DNA of 64,000 nucleotides. Source: Rhizobium sp. BK418. GTDB taxonomy: Bacteria; Pseudomonadota; Alphaproteobacteria; Rhizobiales; Rhizobiaceae. The stretch covers positions 372,001-436,000 of the forward strand of contig NZ_SLZK01000001.1 in NCBI RefSeq assembly GCF_004341105.1, read 5' to 3'. A model generated the notes under the pieces. The model worked only from the letters and a program-made list of their open reading frames with translations. It searched no databases and was not told where the DNA came from. The number at the start of each line of letters is the position of its first letter. The stretch's first letter is position 1. The position numbers were made by a program, and so were the translations under genes. This document shows, piece by piece, positions 44,984 to 53,621 of the stretch.

Positions 44984-45865
44984 TCAATTCGGCACGGCCG
45001 CACGCCGCGCCACGACATGTTCACGCCAGACTGTAAAGATGCCGGCTGCGACAACGATCAGAGAACCCACGATCATGTTAAGGGTCAGCGTTTCCCCGTA
45101 GATCAGCACACCGAGGATGGAGGCATAGACGAGCTGGATATAGGTGAGCGGCTGAACTGCGGCGGCATCGAGCATGTCGTAGGCGCGGATCAGGAAATAG
45201 TGGCTCGACGTGCCGGTCAGGCAGACAGCGAGCATCCACATCCAGTCCCATCCATGTATTGGCGTCCAGTAAAAAGGGCCGGCAAGCGTCATGACCGCGG
45301 CACCGACGATACCTGTATAAAAGAAGCTCGTCATCGCCGAATCCTGCCGGCTCACAAAACGTGTTGCGATCACGTAGAGCGCGAAGTTGAAGCAGGAGAT
45401 GACCGCGACTAGCAGATTCACATCGAAGAATCCGCCTTCCGGTTTCAGGATCAGCAGCACACCGAGAAGACCGACGCCAATAGCGGTCCAGCGGCGCCAG
45501 CCGACTCGCTCGCCAAGGAGCGGAATAGCAAGCAGCGCGACGATGATGGGGGTGGCGGCAAAGATCGCCTGCGAGTGAGCAAGGCCGATCAGCGCAAAGC
45601 AGGTGATTGCCAGCACCACCTGCGCGGCAAGCAGAACGCCGCGCGAAATCTGAAGAAAGGGGTGTTTTGTGCGGGAGGTGGCGGCGATTCCGCCACGCAT
45701 CTTCGAAGCCAGAACCAGGGTGAAGAGGCCGAAGGCCCAATAGCGCACCATCGTCACGAAGATAGGCGAATAGGAGGAAGCCAGATGCTTCGAGATCGCA
45801 TCCTGCGCCGAAAAGATCGTCAGCGCCAGGAGCAGAAAGATATAACCGTGGGTCTTGGATTTCAT
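44984..45865 (-). CDS. EamA/DMT-superfamily transporter
   Basis: This 293-residue protein has ten hydrophobic segments in two EamA repeats (about residues 10-140 and 150-285). IFAATPIIVALLAIPLLGER and VQPLTYIQLVYASILGVLIY are typical repeat ends. Members export amino acids, purines or other metabolites; the substrate here is unknown. It is the last gene in a minus run and lies downstream of the Lrp regulator gene (70 bp). Confidence 0.88.
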   Translation of the reverse strand: MKSKTHGYIFLLLALTIFSAQDAISKHLASSYSPIFVTMVRYWAFGLFTLVLASKMRGGIAATSRTKHPFLQISRGVLLAAQVVLAITCFALIGLAHSQAIFAATPIIVALLAIPLLGERVGWRRWTAIGVGLLGVLLILKPEGGFFDVNLLVAVISCFNFALYVIATRFVSRQDSAMTSFFYTGIVGAAVMTLAGPFYWTPIHGWDWMWMLAVCLTGTSSHYFLIRAYDMLDAAAVQPLTYIQLVYASILGVLIYGETLTLNMIVGSLIVVAAGIFTVWREHVVARRAAVPN

Positions 45866-45935
45866 GTCTTGCCGTCGAAGCGGGAGAGGGCCGCAACATC
45901 AAGCTAGGGCAGGATTTCACGGGCTTTGCAAGGGC

Positions 45936-46397
45936 TCAGAGGCCAACATTCGGCCTGTCGATGATTTCGCGCAGCGCAAAGCTCGAATTGATCTTCACCA
46001 CATGCGGCAGCGCCGAAAGCCAGTCGCGATGGATGCGCTCGTAGTCTTCAAGATCGCGGGCGGCAACCCGCAGGATATAATCGTACTCGCCTGACATCAA
46101 ATAGCAGACGAGAACGTTCGGACAGCGTTTCACCGCCATCTCGAATTCCGATAGGGTCTTGGCGAACTGACCGGATAGCGATATGTGCACGATGGCGATC
46201 ATCTTGTAGTCCAGCGCCTTGTGCGAAAGCCGAGCATGATAACCGCCGATGACGCCGCTCTTTTCAAGAATATCAAGCCGCCGCGAACAGGCAGAAGGCG
46301 ATAGCCCCACCTTGTCCGCAAGCTCCGTATTGGTGATACGCGCATTGATCTGCAGCGCCCTCAGAATCGCAAGATCGATATTATCGAGGTCGGACAT
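45936..46397 (-). CDS. Lrp/AsnC family regulator, probable regulator of alanine dehydrogenase
   Basis: This 153-residue regulator has an N-terminal AsnC-type helix-turn-helix ([20 protein letters not shown], about residues 23-42) and a C-terminal RAM/ACT-like ligand domain ([11 protein letters not shown] to the end). It is divergent from ald, as aldR/bkdR-type regulators often are, so alanine-responsive activation of ald is the likely role. The start at 46397 is preferred over an upstream frame to 46460. Three TTCGAA palindromes lie in the spacer, the first overlapping its own start codon. Confidence 0.92.
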   Translation of the reverse strand: MSDLDNIDLAILRALQINARITNTELADKVGLSPSACSRRLDILEKSGVIGGYHARLSHKALDYKMIAIVHISLSGQFAKTLSEFEMAVKRCPNVLVCYLMSGEYDYILRVAARDLEDYERIHRDWLSALPHVVKINSSFALREIIDRPNVGL

Positions 46398-46443
46398 TCG
46401 AAGAACCTTCGAAAAATAGATAATCAACGCAATAATCTTCGAA
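46397..46443. promoter_or_regulatory. Three phased TTCGAA palindromes between the Lrp gene and ald
   Basis: TTCGAA occurs at 46397-46402, 46408-46413 and 46438-46443, with start-to-start distances of 11 and 30 bp, close to one and three turns of the helix. Lrp-family octamers typically wrap DNA with regularly phased sites. These are the probable binding sites of the adjacent regulator. Confidence 0.6.
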
Positions 46444-46556
46444 ATTTGGTTGTCGCGCAAATCCTATTTGCAAGGACATTTCGCGGCCGCGGTGGTTGGA
46501 TCTCAGGGCCAAGAAAACGTTCCGCGCAATGCGGACATAAAATGAGAGGAACGCGA

Positions 46557-47675
46557 ATGCGTGTCGGTTGCCCGAAGGAAATCAAGAACCATGAATATCG
46601 CGTCGGTCTGACGCCGGCTTCGGTGAGAGAATATGTCGCCCACGGCCATGAGGTCTGGGTGGAAAGCAAGGCTGGTGCCGGCATTGGTGCCGATGACGCC
46701 GCCTATGTGGCTGCTGGCGCGAAAATCGCCGCCTCCGCCAAAGATATCTTCGAAAAGTGCGATATGATCGTCAAGGTCAAGGAGCCCCAGCCTTCGGAAT
46801 GGGCGCAGCTCCGTGACGGTCAGCTCCTTTACACCTACCTGCATCTTGCGCCGGATCCGGAACAGACCAAGGGCTTGCTCGCGTCGGGCGTTACGGCCAT
46901 CGCTTACGAGACGGTGACCGACGACCGAGGCGGTCTGCCGCTGTTGGCACCGATGTCCGAAGTCGCCGGTCGTCTTTCGATCCAGGCCGGCGCGACCGCG
47001 CTGCAGAAGGCCAATGGTGGCCTTGGCATCCTGCTAGGCGGTGTGCCCGGCGTTCTCCCGGCCAGGGTCGCGATTATTGGCGGCGGTGTCGTCGGTCTGC
47101 ATGCGGCCAAGATGGCCGCCGGTCTCGGCGCCGATGTCAGCATCCTCGATAAGTCGCTGCCGCGCCTGCGCCAGCTCGACGATATCTTCAACGGCCGCAT
47201 CCACACGCGCTATTCAAGCATTCAGGCGTTGGAGGAAGAAGTATTCTCCGCCGATCTCGTCATCGGCGCTGTCCTGATCCCTGGTGCCGCCGCGCCGAAA
47301 CTCGTCACCCGCGAAATGCTCTCCGGTATGAAGAAGGGGTCCGTCATTGTCGACGTCGCCATTGACCAGGGCGGCTGCTTCGAAACCTCGCATGCGACGA
47401 CGCATTCGGAGCCGACTTATGTCGTCGAAGGCGTCGTACATTATTGCGTCGCCAACATGCCGGGCGCTGTCCCCGTTACCTCTGCCCATGCGCTGAACAA
47501 TGCGACGCTGGTCCACGGTCTGGCGCTCGCCGATCGCGGTCTGCGCGCCATCGCCGAGGACAAGCACCTGCGCAATGGCCTCAACGTCCACCGGGGGCGC
47601 ATCACCAACAAGCCGGTCGCCGATGCACTTGGTTATGAAGCCATCGCTCCGGAAAGCGCGCTCAACGTCGCGTAA
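46557..47675 (+). CDS. ald: Alanine dehydrogenase
   Basis: Ald converts L-alanine to pyruvate and ammonia with NAD, and in rhizobia takes part in nitrogen exchange. The 372-residue protein begins [20 protein letters not shown], has the NAD loop [20 protein letters not shown], and the conserved [20 protein letters not shown]. The ATG at 46557 follows GAGAGGAA. Divergent orientation with the Lrp gene and the TTCGAA sites suggest alanine-controlled expression. Confidence 0.97.
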   Translation: MRVGCPKEIKNHEYRVGLTPASVREYVAHGHEVWVESKAGAGIGADDAAYVAAGAKIAASAKDIFEKCDMIVKVKEPQPSEWAQLRDGQLLYTYLHLAPDPEQTKGLLASGVTAIAYETVTDDRGGLPLLAPMSEVAGRLSIQAGATALQKANGGLGILLGGVPGVLPARVAIIGGGVVGLHAAKMAAGLGADVSILDKSLPRLRQLDDIFNGRIHTRYSSIQALEEEVFSADLVIGAVLIPGAAAPKLVTREMLSGMKKGSVIVDVAIDQGGCFETSHATTHSEPTYVVEGVVHYCVANMPGAVPVTSAHALNNATLVHGLALADRGLRAIAEDKHLRNGLNVHRGRITNKPVADALGYEAIAPESALNVA

Positions 47676-47691
47676 GGCAACTAACTCAAGG

Positions 47692-48201
47692 TCAGGTGAG
47701 GGCGCCGGTTTCCACAAGGGCCGGCGCCATTACTTTGTCGATCCGGCACTGATAGCAATTGTTGCGCGCTGAGCGCACATGCACATAGGCAATGCCGGTC
47801 CGGGCGAGCAGATCAGCCGCATAGGCAGGAATTCTTTCGATTGGCGTGACCGCTCCGGTGCCGTAGACGATCCTGTCGTCTTCACCATAACCGCGGACGA
47901 TGAAATCCGGGCTCGTGGTCAGCACGGGAGGCAGAATCTCGTCGGCGGAATAGCGCTGGCAAGGCTGCTTATGCAGGAAGATCGGTCCGGTCTCGGCATA
48001 GGGCTGCAGCTCTGAAAAGGGCCGATAGGCAAAGACGAGCAGTTCTTCTCCGGCGCCGATATTTCGCAGGCAGTGACGGCAGGGATGGCCCGGACCATCG
48101 GAGATCATGGTCTCCGGCAAACGATCATAGGCGTCGCGGCCGCCGCTCCAGAGCGTTTCTGCATCTGTTGTCGGCATTGCGGAAAACCGGATGCTGGTCA
48201 T
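47692..48201 (-). CDS. DUF1203 protein
   Basis: This 169-residue protein matches DUF1203. Characteristic elements are CRHCLRNIGAGEELLVFAYR, RPFSELQPYAETGPIFLHKQ and the terminal VHVRSARNNCYQCRIDKVMA. Several conserved cysteines (including the CRHC pair) suggest metal binding or redox chemistry. AAGGAG precedes the ATG at 48201. It converges on ald and lies upstream of nothing obvious. The function is unknown. Confidence 0.82.
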   Translation of the reverse strand: MTSIRFSAMPTTDAETLWSGGRDAYDRLPETMISDGPGHPCRHCLRNIGAGEELLVFAYRPFSELQPYAETGPIFLHKQPCQRYSADEILPPVLTTSPDFIVRGYGEDDRIVYGTGAVTPIERIPAYAADLLARTGIAYVHVRSARNNCYQCRIDKVMAPALVETGALT

Positions 48202-48305
48202 GGCAAATCTCCTTATGAGCTTTGCCATAGTGTCTGCGCTGAAACTCACCCGAGCCACCCGATTCTTGCCTGAATCGGCAAGGCCTGGGTTCGGGTGCAA
48301 TGCAA

Positions 48306-48866
48306 TCAGCCTCTTCTGGCTAGTTCCAGCAATTCCTTGTCGCTCAGCGGCCTGACGATTGCGGTCCCAGTGGAGACGGGAGAGAAGCCAAACATCTGAT
48401 AGAGCTGCAATGCGCGCGGATGATCAAGATTATTGGTCGTCGTCGTGACCCTCTTCGGGTTCAACGTCCAGATGGCATAGAGTGCCTGGAGCAGGAACCA
48501 TTTGCCGATGCCGAGGCCGAGCGCGTGCTCGATGAGCCCGAAATGCGAGAGCTCGATCGTATCCGCGTCCTCGCAAAGATATTCGTAGAAGCCGGCCGGT
48601 GCGCCATTGACGTAGAGGACGCTAATATTGTTGCGCTTATCATGCAGCGCTGCGGCCAGCTCTTCGTCGCTCATCCTCAGCCGATCGACCCATTGCCAGC
48701 GCGCACCGACTTGCCGATAGAGATAACGATAGAAGGCGAGCGGAATGCCCGGCGCCCGCATGATCGCAGTCTGGATGTTGACGGGCACAGGCAGGCTTGC
48801 CTTCGGCGGTGCAACCATTTCAAGCCGCGTGATATGGGCCTTGAGCGAGGCGGGCGTCTTTCCCAT
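48306..48866 (-). CDS. GNAT family N-acetyltransferase
   Basis: This 186-residue acyl-CoA-dependent acetyltransferase of the GNAT fold has FGLIEHALGLGIGKWFLLQA covering the pantetheine-binding loop (motif A, here GLGIGK). HPRALQLYQMFGFSPV is motif B. It is the last gene of the cysK-alaX-sseA operon, starting 5 bp after the sseA stop. The start at 48866 has no strong Shine-Dalgarno site, fitting coupling. The substrate is unknown; a thiol or amino-acid compound is possible from context. Confidence 0.87.
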   Translation of the reverse strand: MGKTPASLKAHITRLEMVAPPKASLPVPVNIQTAIMRAPGIPLAFYRYLYRQVGARWQWVDRLRMSDEELAAALHDKRNNISVLYVNGAPAGFYEYLCEDADTIELSHFGLIEHALGLGIGKWFLLQALYAIWTLNPKRVTTTTNNLDHPRALQLYQMFGFSPVSTGTAIVRPLSDKELLELARRG

Positions 48867-48871
48867 GGGCG

Positions 48872-49741
48872 TCAGGCTTTGACCGGTTCCGGCGGTCCGG
48901 TAACGACAGGCGTATCCTCTCGGCTGCCCCATTCGCTCCAGGAGCCGTCATAGAGCTTGTTGTCGGTATGCCCCAGCGATTCCAGCGCCAGCGTGATGAT
49001 GGCAGCCGTAATGCCCGAACCACAGGAGGTGACGACTGGCTTGGAAAGGTCGATGCCAGCATCCTCGATCGTCTGCTTCAGTTCGGGCAGTGACTTGAAG
49101 CGGCCTTGATTGGCAAAGACGCCTGATGGCAGGCTGCGGGCGCCGGGCATATGACCGGAGCGCATGCCGGCACGCGGTTCCGGCTCGGTTGCTGCGAAAC
49201 GGCCGGCGCTGCGGGCATCGGCGATCTGCAGGGCAGCGCTGGAAACGATATCGCGCATCTGGTCGAGATAGACGACGCGGCTTGCATCATAATTTGTCGT
49301 GAAGGTTGCCGGGACATAGTGCGGCACTTCTGTCTCGAGCGGCCGTCCCTCAGCTTTCCAGCCGTCGAGGCCGCCATCGAGCACGAAGACGTTTTTCGCG
49401 CCCATTACCCGGAACAGCCACCAGACGCGCGGCGAGGCGAACATGCCGATACCGTCATAGACGACGATGCGGTCGTTCTCGCTGATGCCGAGCTTGCCGA
49501 CTTCCGCGGCGAAATAATCGGGCGAGGGGATCGTGTGCGGCAGGTTCGACGAGTGGTCGGCGATCTTGTCCTGATCGAAACGGATCGCGCCCGGAATATG
49601 GCCGGCGGCATATTCGGCATCGGCATCGCGTTTCTGCGCCGGAAGATAGAAGGATGCGTCGAGGACGCGCAGATCGGGCTTGCCGAGTTCAGCTTGCAGC
49701 CAGTCGGCAGCGACGACAAAACGGCTCTTGATCTCGCTCAT
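48872..49741 (-). CDS. sseA: 3-mercaptopyruvate sulfurtransferase
   Basis: SseA moves sulfur from 3-mercaptopyruvate to thiols or cyanide. The 289-residue protein has two rhodanese domains: an inactive N-terminal one (about 8-125) and a C-terminal one (155-275), with the catalytic cysteine in TSCGSGITA. The CGSG(I/V)T form is that of mercaptopyruvate-type rather than thiosulfate-type enzymes. It follows alaX by 17 bp in the cysteine operon. The start at 49741 is preferred to 49762. Confidence 0.93.
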   Translation of the reverse strand: MSEIKSRFVVAADWLQAELGKPDLRVLDASFYLPAQKRDADAEYAAGHIPGAIRFDQDKIADHSSNLPHTIPSPDYFAAEVGKLGISENDRIVVYDGIGMFASPRVWWLFRVMGAKNVFVLDGGLDGWKAEGRPLETEVPHYVPATFTTNYDASRVVYLDQMRDIVSSAALQIADARSAGRFAATEPEPRAGMRSGHMPGARSLPSGVFANQGRFKSLPELKQTIEDAGIDLSKPVVTSCGSGITAAIITLALESLGHTDNKLYDGSWSEWGSREDTPVVTGPPEPVKA

Positions 49742-49758
49742 GATGATCCCCCCAGATA

Positions 49759-50496
49759 TCAAGCTTCATCGCCGGGTGTGCCGAAGCGAATGCGGAAGCG
49801 CCGGTTCTCTTTGCCCTTCTTCTCGATCTTGGCAATATGAATTTGACCAACTTCCTGTGTTTCAGAAACATGCGTGCCGCCGCAGGGCTGGCTGTCAACA
49901 GCGGAATTTTCGCCGATGCAAACGAGGCTGACACGGCCGAGGCCGACAGGCGGGCGCACATTCTTCGATTTGACGATACCAGGATTGGCGGCAAGTTCCT
50001 CATCCGTAATCCATTGAACATAGACCGGATGGTTCTGGTTGACGAGGTCCATCAGCTTGGCCGTCACTTCATCCTTATCGATCGTGTCGGTCATGTCAAA
50101 ATCGACACGGCTTTCATCCTCGCCGACGGCAGCGCCGGTAATCGGATAGGGGCAGACGACGGAGAGCAGATGGCAGGCCGTGTGCATGCGCATCAGCTTG
50201 TAGCGGCGCGGCCAGTCGATATGCAACACCAGCTTTTCGCCGGTTTCCGGTCGCGCCTGGCCTTCCAGCGGTACATGAATGACCATGTCCTTGGTGGCGC
50301 CATGCTTTGCCAGAGTAAGCTCTATCTTAGAGCCGTCGGTGCGTTCGAAGAAGCCGGTATCACCCGGTTGTCCGCCAGATGTTGCGTAGAAGCACGTCTG
50401 ATCCAGTTCGATGCCGCCGTCTTCATGAACGGCCGTGACGACCGCTTCACATGTGGAGAGATAGAAGTCGTCACGGTAGAGGGCATTGACTGGCAT
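49759..50496 (-). CDS. Alanyl-tRNA editing protein AlaX
   Basis: This 245-residue free-standing editing domain removes wrongly attached serine (or glycine) from tRNA-Ala. The zinc site appears as MHTACHLLSVV and QPCGGTHV, with histidine and cysteine ligands. It also has the family motif YATSGGQPGDTG. It lacks the synthetase catalytic domain. It lies 6 bp after cysK and before sseA. The link to cysteine metabolism is notable, as serine is the cysteine precursor. Confidence 0.92.
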   Translation of the reverse strand: MPVNALYRDDFYLSTCEAVVTAVHEDGGIELDQTCFYATSGGQPGDTGFFERTDGSKIELTLAKHGATKDMVIHVPLEGQARPETGEKLVLHIDWPRRYKLMRMHTACHLLSVVCPYPITGAAVGEDESRVDFDMTDTIDKDEVTAKLMDLVNQNHPVYVQWITDEELAANPGIVKSKNVRPPVGLGRVSLVCIGENSAVDSQPCGGTHVSETQEVGQIHIAKIEKKGKENRRFRIRFGTPGDEA

Positions 50497-50502
50497 CGGT
50501 TC

Positions 50503-51543
50503 TCACGCTGCAGGTTCGTAGGGTATCTTGATGTCCGTCGAGCCCACCATCCATGCAGGAATGGGAAGACCCTTGGATAACAGGAAGTCCGGATTGAAGA
50601 GCTTGGACTGATAGCGATTGCCATAGTCGCAGAGGATCGTCACAACCGTATGGCCGGGACCGAGGTCCCGGGCAAGACGCACCGCGCCGGCAATGTTGAT
50701 TGCGGTAGAGCCCCCAAGGCAAAGCCCCTCGTGCTCGACCAGATCGAAGAGGTAGGGAAGCGATTCAGCATCGGTGACGTGGTAGGAGAAATCGGGCGTG
50801 AAGCCTTCAAGATTGGCGGTAATGCGTCCCTGTCCGATGCCTTCGGTGATCGATGAGCCCTCGGATTTCAATGCGCCGTTTTTGTAGAACTCGTAGAGCG
50901 CCGCACCCTCGGGATCAGCGATGCCGATCTTGATGTCCTTGTTGAAGCTCCTCAGACCGGCCGCAACTCCGGCAAGCGTGCCGCCGGAGCCGACTGAGCA
51001 GATGAAGCCGTCGATCTTGCCGTCAGTATCTTTCCAGATTTCAGGTGCGGTGGTTTCGATATGCGCTTGGCGGTTGGCGACATTGTCGAACTGATTGGCC
51101 CAGATCGCGCCGTTCGGCTCGCTCTTGGCGAGCTGTTCGGCGAGGCGCCCCGAAACCTTCACATAATTGTTAGGGTTCTTGTAAGGCACGGCCGGAACTT
51201 CAACGAGCTCGGCGCCCAGCAGGCGCAGCGCGTCCTTCTTTTCCTGGCTCTGGGTCTCCGGAATAACGATGACGGTGCGATAGCCGAGCGCCTTTGCGAC
51301 GACCGTCAGGCCGATGCCGGTGTTGCCCGCCGTGCCCTCGACGATGACGCCGCCGGGCTTGAGCAGCCCCTTCTTCTCCGCATCACGGATGATGTAGAGC
51401 GCCGCACGGTCCTTCACCGACTGTCCGGGGTTCAGGAACTCGGCCTTGCCGAGGATAGTGCAGCCGGTCGCCTCGGAAACACCCTTGAGCTTGATGAGGG
51501 GCGTATTGCCGATAGCCTCGATTACGGAGGGGTGGAAGGTCAT
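50503..51543 (-). CDS. cysK: Cysteine synthase A
   Basis: CysK joins O-acetylserine and sulfide to make cysteine. The 346-residue PLP enzyme has the lysine K44 in LNPGQSVKDRAAL, then EGTAGNTGIGLTVVAKALGY and SVGSGGTLAGVAAGLRSFNK for the phosphate. The length exceeds the E. coli enzyme by about 25 residues, mostly at the C-terminus (SKGLPIPAWMVGSTDIKIPY), as in other rhizobia. It heads the cysK-alaX-sseA-GNAT operon; the promoter should lie in the 440-bp gap to its right. Confidence 0.95.
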   Translation of the reverse strand: MTFHPSVIEAIGNTPLIKLKGVSEATGCTILGKAEFLNPGQSVKDRAALYIIRDAEKKGLLKPGGVIVEGTAGNTGIGLTVVAKALGYRTVIVIPETQSQEKKDALRLLGAELVEVPAVPYKNPNNYVKVSGRLAEQLAKSEPNGAIWANQFDNVANRQAHIETTAPEIWKDTDGKIDGFICSVGSGGTLAGVAAGLRSFNKDIKIGIADPEGAALYEFYKNGALKSEGSSITEGIGQGRITANLEGFTPDFSYHVTDAESLPYLFDLVEHEGLCLGGSTAINIAGAVRLARDLGPGHTVVTILCDYGNRYQSKLFNPDFLLSKGLPIPAWMVGSTDIKIPYEPAA

Positions 51544-51986
51544 GGAATCTGCCTCGTTTACGCATAGTTTAGGAACGGTCTTTTCCCTTCACAAGGCGGC
51601 ATTGGCAAGAAATCCTATTCCATGCCTCTGGAGCCCGCGATAAAATTAGTCTTCCATTTCCAGCCTTTCGTCGTCTCCGCGCAAGCGGTGATCCGAAGAT
51701 TGACTCCAGCCGCTCTTCCAACGCTGCCGTCACGTCGTGGGCCGGGAGATATCTCGGTTGCCGACGCGGCCGTCAACCATCGTCCTGTCGCGGAAAAGGA
51801 GCGGCCTTGCATTGCCTTTGCCGTTTCGGATGGACCGATCAACCTCACTGGCCCCTTCCGGCAGATCATCGGCGACCTCATCGGCTGAAAGCAGCCACAA
51901 TGCTGTGATAGAGCCATGGTCCCGGGAGAGATGAGGAGCTTCCGGGCCTGTTTTCGAGCTCATATCGGCAGACCGGAGGAAGTGTC
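51544..51986. other. Divergent spacer upstream of cysK and an SDR gene
   Basis: This 443-bp stretch should hold the promoters of both flanking genes. Small frames on both strands (for example 51730-51963 on -) lack ribosome-binding sites and family resemblance. I see no regulatory RNA, repeat or cysB-like site with confidence. Confidence 0.4.
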
Positions 51987-52820
51987 ATGCGCAATTTTAT
52001 CGCTCGCCCGGAACATGGCATCGTCTGGATTTCCGGTGCAAGCTCGGGAATAGGGCGCGCGCTGGCGCTAAAGCTTGCAGGCGAGGGATACAGGGTCGCG
52101 GCCACTGCCCGTAATCACGCAAAACTGGTGGAATTGCAAGTCGAGGCAGCCGGCTTGCCCGGCAGCATCATCGTTCTCGATGGCGATGTTACTGATGCCG
52201 AGGACATGGAACATGTCATGGCCTCGATCGAATACGAACAGGGTGCGCTCGCCATGGCGATCCTCTGTGCGGGCGTCTTTCGCCCTGTCCACGGCGAGGA
52301 TCTGAACCGAGCCGATTTCGAACAGACATTCGCGGTCAACCTATCTGGTGTCGTCAATTGTCTGCTGCCGGCCATCAGCCATATGAAGGCGAAAGGGCAG
52401 GGGCAGATCGCCATCGTTTCCTCGGCGACCGGCTACACCGGATTACCGACCAGTGCAGCTTATGGCGCGACCAAAGCGGCTCTGATCAACATGGCCGAAA
52501 GCCTGAAGTTCGATCTCGACAAGATCGGCATCCGCATCCAGCTCATCAATCCGGGCTTCATTGACACGCCTGCGATACGAAAGAACGGCTTTCCGATGCC
52601 AGCACTGATCTCGCCGGAGACGGCCGCCGAGCGCATTGCAGCGGGTCTCAAATCTCAGGCTTTCGAGATCGCCTTCCCAAGGCGCTTCACCTATGTACTG
52701 AAGCTCCTGCGGATTTTGCCTTATGGTCTCTATTTCGCAATGGTGAACCGCTTCACCGGCTGGCGTGATCGGCCGTTGAACACTGGTCACCGAACGGTGA
52801 CGGCGCATCCAGCGGAATGA
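51987..52820 (+). CDS. Short-chain dehydrogenase/reductase next to a cfa remnant
   Basis: This 277-residue SDR has the cofactor loop SGASSGIGRALALKLAGEGY near residues 12-31, the catalytic serine in VSSATGY and the YGATK pair. A hydrophobic C-terminal segment (YVLKLLRILPYGLYFAMV) suggests membrane attachment. SDRs of this type often stand with cyclopropane fatty-acid synthase in the singlet-oxygen-type lipid cluster of alphaproteobacteria. Consistent with this, a cfa remnant abuts its stop codon. GGAGG precedes the ATG. Confidence 0.9.
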   Translation: MRNFIARPEHGIVWISGASSGIGRALALKLAGEGYRVAATARNHAKLVELQVEAAGLPGSIIVLDGDVTDAEDMEHVMASIEYEQGALAMAILCAGVFRPVHGEDLNRADFEQTFAVNLSGVVNCLLPAISHMKAKGQGQIAIVSSATGYTGLPTSAAYGATKAALINMAESLKFDLDKIGIRIQLINPGFIDTPAIRKNGFPMPALISPETAAERIAAGLKSQAFEIAFPRRFTYVLKLLRILPYGLYFAMVNRFTGWRDRPLNTGHRTVTAHPAE

Positions 52821-52985
52821 TCAGTTGCACGAAAAGAGCACCTGCCGCACATCGATATCGTGGGGCGCGGAACCCTGCCTTGCAATAGAACAGGTAGAAT
52901 TCCCAGAGCCGCTTGAACCGGTCCTCGAACGACGAACGCTAGATTCATCCAGCGGCTTCTGTAAGCAGGCCGACGGTGGATCATC
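52821..52985 (-). pseudogene. C-terminal remnant of a cyclopropane-fatty-acyl-phospholipid synthase
   Basis: On - the sequence FEDRFKRLWEFYLFYCKAGF (52929 leftward) matches the near-C-terminal motif of CFA synthases. A frameshift just after this joins it to APHDIDVRQVLFSCN and a stop at 52821-52823, the expected ending. Upstream the frame is interrupted by a TAG, and the similarity fades. Only about 50 codons of a normally 400-residue protein remain. The stop directly abuts the SDR stop, tail to tail. Confidence 0.65.
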
Positions 52986-53012
52986 GGACCAGGAGTTTCA
53001 TGAGGCGGACAC

Positions 53013-53036
53013 GAAAAAGGCCGGTCGAGCCGGCCT
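53013..53036 (-). terminator. Terminator of the small secreted protein gene
   Basis: AGGCCGG (53018-53024) and CCGGCCT (53030-53036) form a perfect stem with a 5-base loop. Read on -, it is followed by TTTTT and lies 26 bp after the stop of the gene at 53063-53389. Confidence 0.87.
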
Positions 53037-53062
53037 CTCTCCAGGATCGGGTCTTTGCCCGA

Positions 53063-53389
53063 TCAATTGTCGTGTTCACGGCATACCTCGCTGATCGAAG
53101 CGCCGCTTTCGCCGCCGCGCGTATCGACGCCCGTATTCTGCTGCGGCATTCCCGGGCATTCGATTGCCTGACCGCCGCCGATGCTCTGCGTAGTGGTCGG
53201 GTCTACCGGGCTGGTGGGAACCGGATGGATGCCATTGCTGTCACTCGTATAATCGGACGAGTAATTGCCCGAGCCCGGGTCCGTGGAACCGCCATTGGTC
53301 GGGCCGATAGTGTCCGGATTGGATTGGGCAAATGCCGATGACGCCATGCCGATGGCAAGCAGCGATGCGGCGATAAGAGATTTAGGCAT
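53063..53389 (-). CDS. Small secreted protein of unknown function
   Basis: This 108-residue precursor has a clear signal peptide (MPKSLIAASLLAIGMASSAF, cleaved after AFAQ). The mature part is low-complexity, rich in Gly, Ser, Thr, Pro and Asp (GPTNGGSTDPGSGNYSSDYT), and ends with two cysteines (IECPGM and VCREHDN). It is probably disordered. It has its own terminator. I recognise no family beyond similar short rhizobial proteins. Confidence 0.7.
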   Translation of the reverse strand: MPKSLIAASLLAIGMASSAFAQSNPDTIGPTNGGSTDPGSGNYSSDYTSDSNGIHPVPTSPVDPTTTQSIGGGQAIECPGMPQQNTGVDTRGGESGASISEVCREHDN

Positions 53390-53621
53390 GAGGACTATCC
53401 TCCTTCGATTTTCATCTTTTGGTGGCCTTTCCTTAACCCCTCAGGGAACTGCTTGTTCCGAAATTTGATCGGAGCGGTTGAGGCGATAGTGACTTCTGCG
53501 ATGGATTTTCCAGCTTTGACGTGGGTTTTGGAGCTTTGTTCCTTTTAGTCTATAAAAACTATGGATAATTCTGGCGAGGATGCGAAGCGGCAGATTGCTG
53601 CGCTTTCGCCAGGAGAAAGCC

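Noticed and set aside
51730-51963. 77-codon - frame between cysK and the SDR gene
   Set aside because: Composition is plausible but there is no ribosome-binding site and the region must hold two promoters; not enough support.
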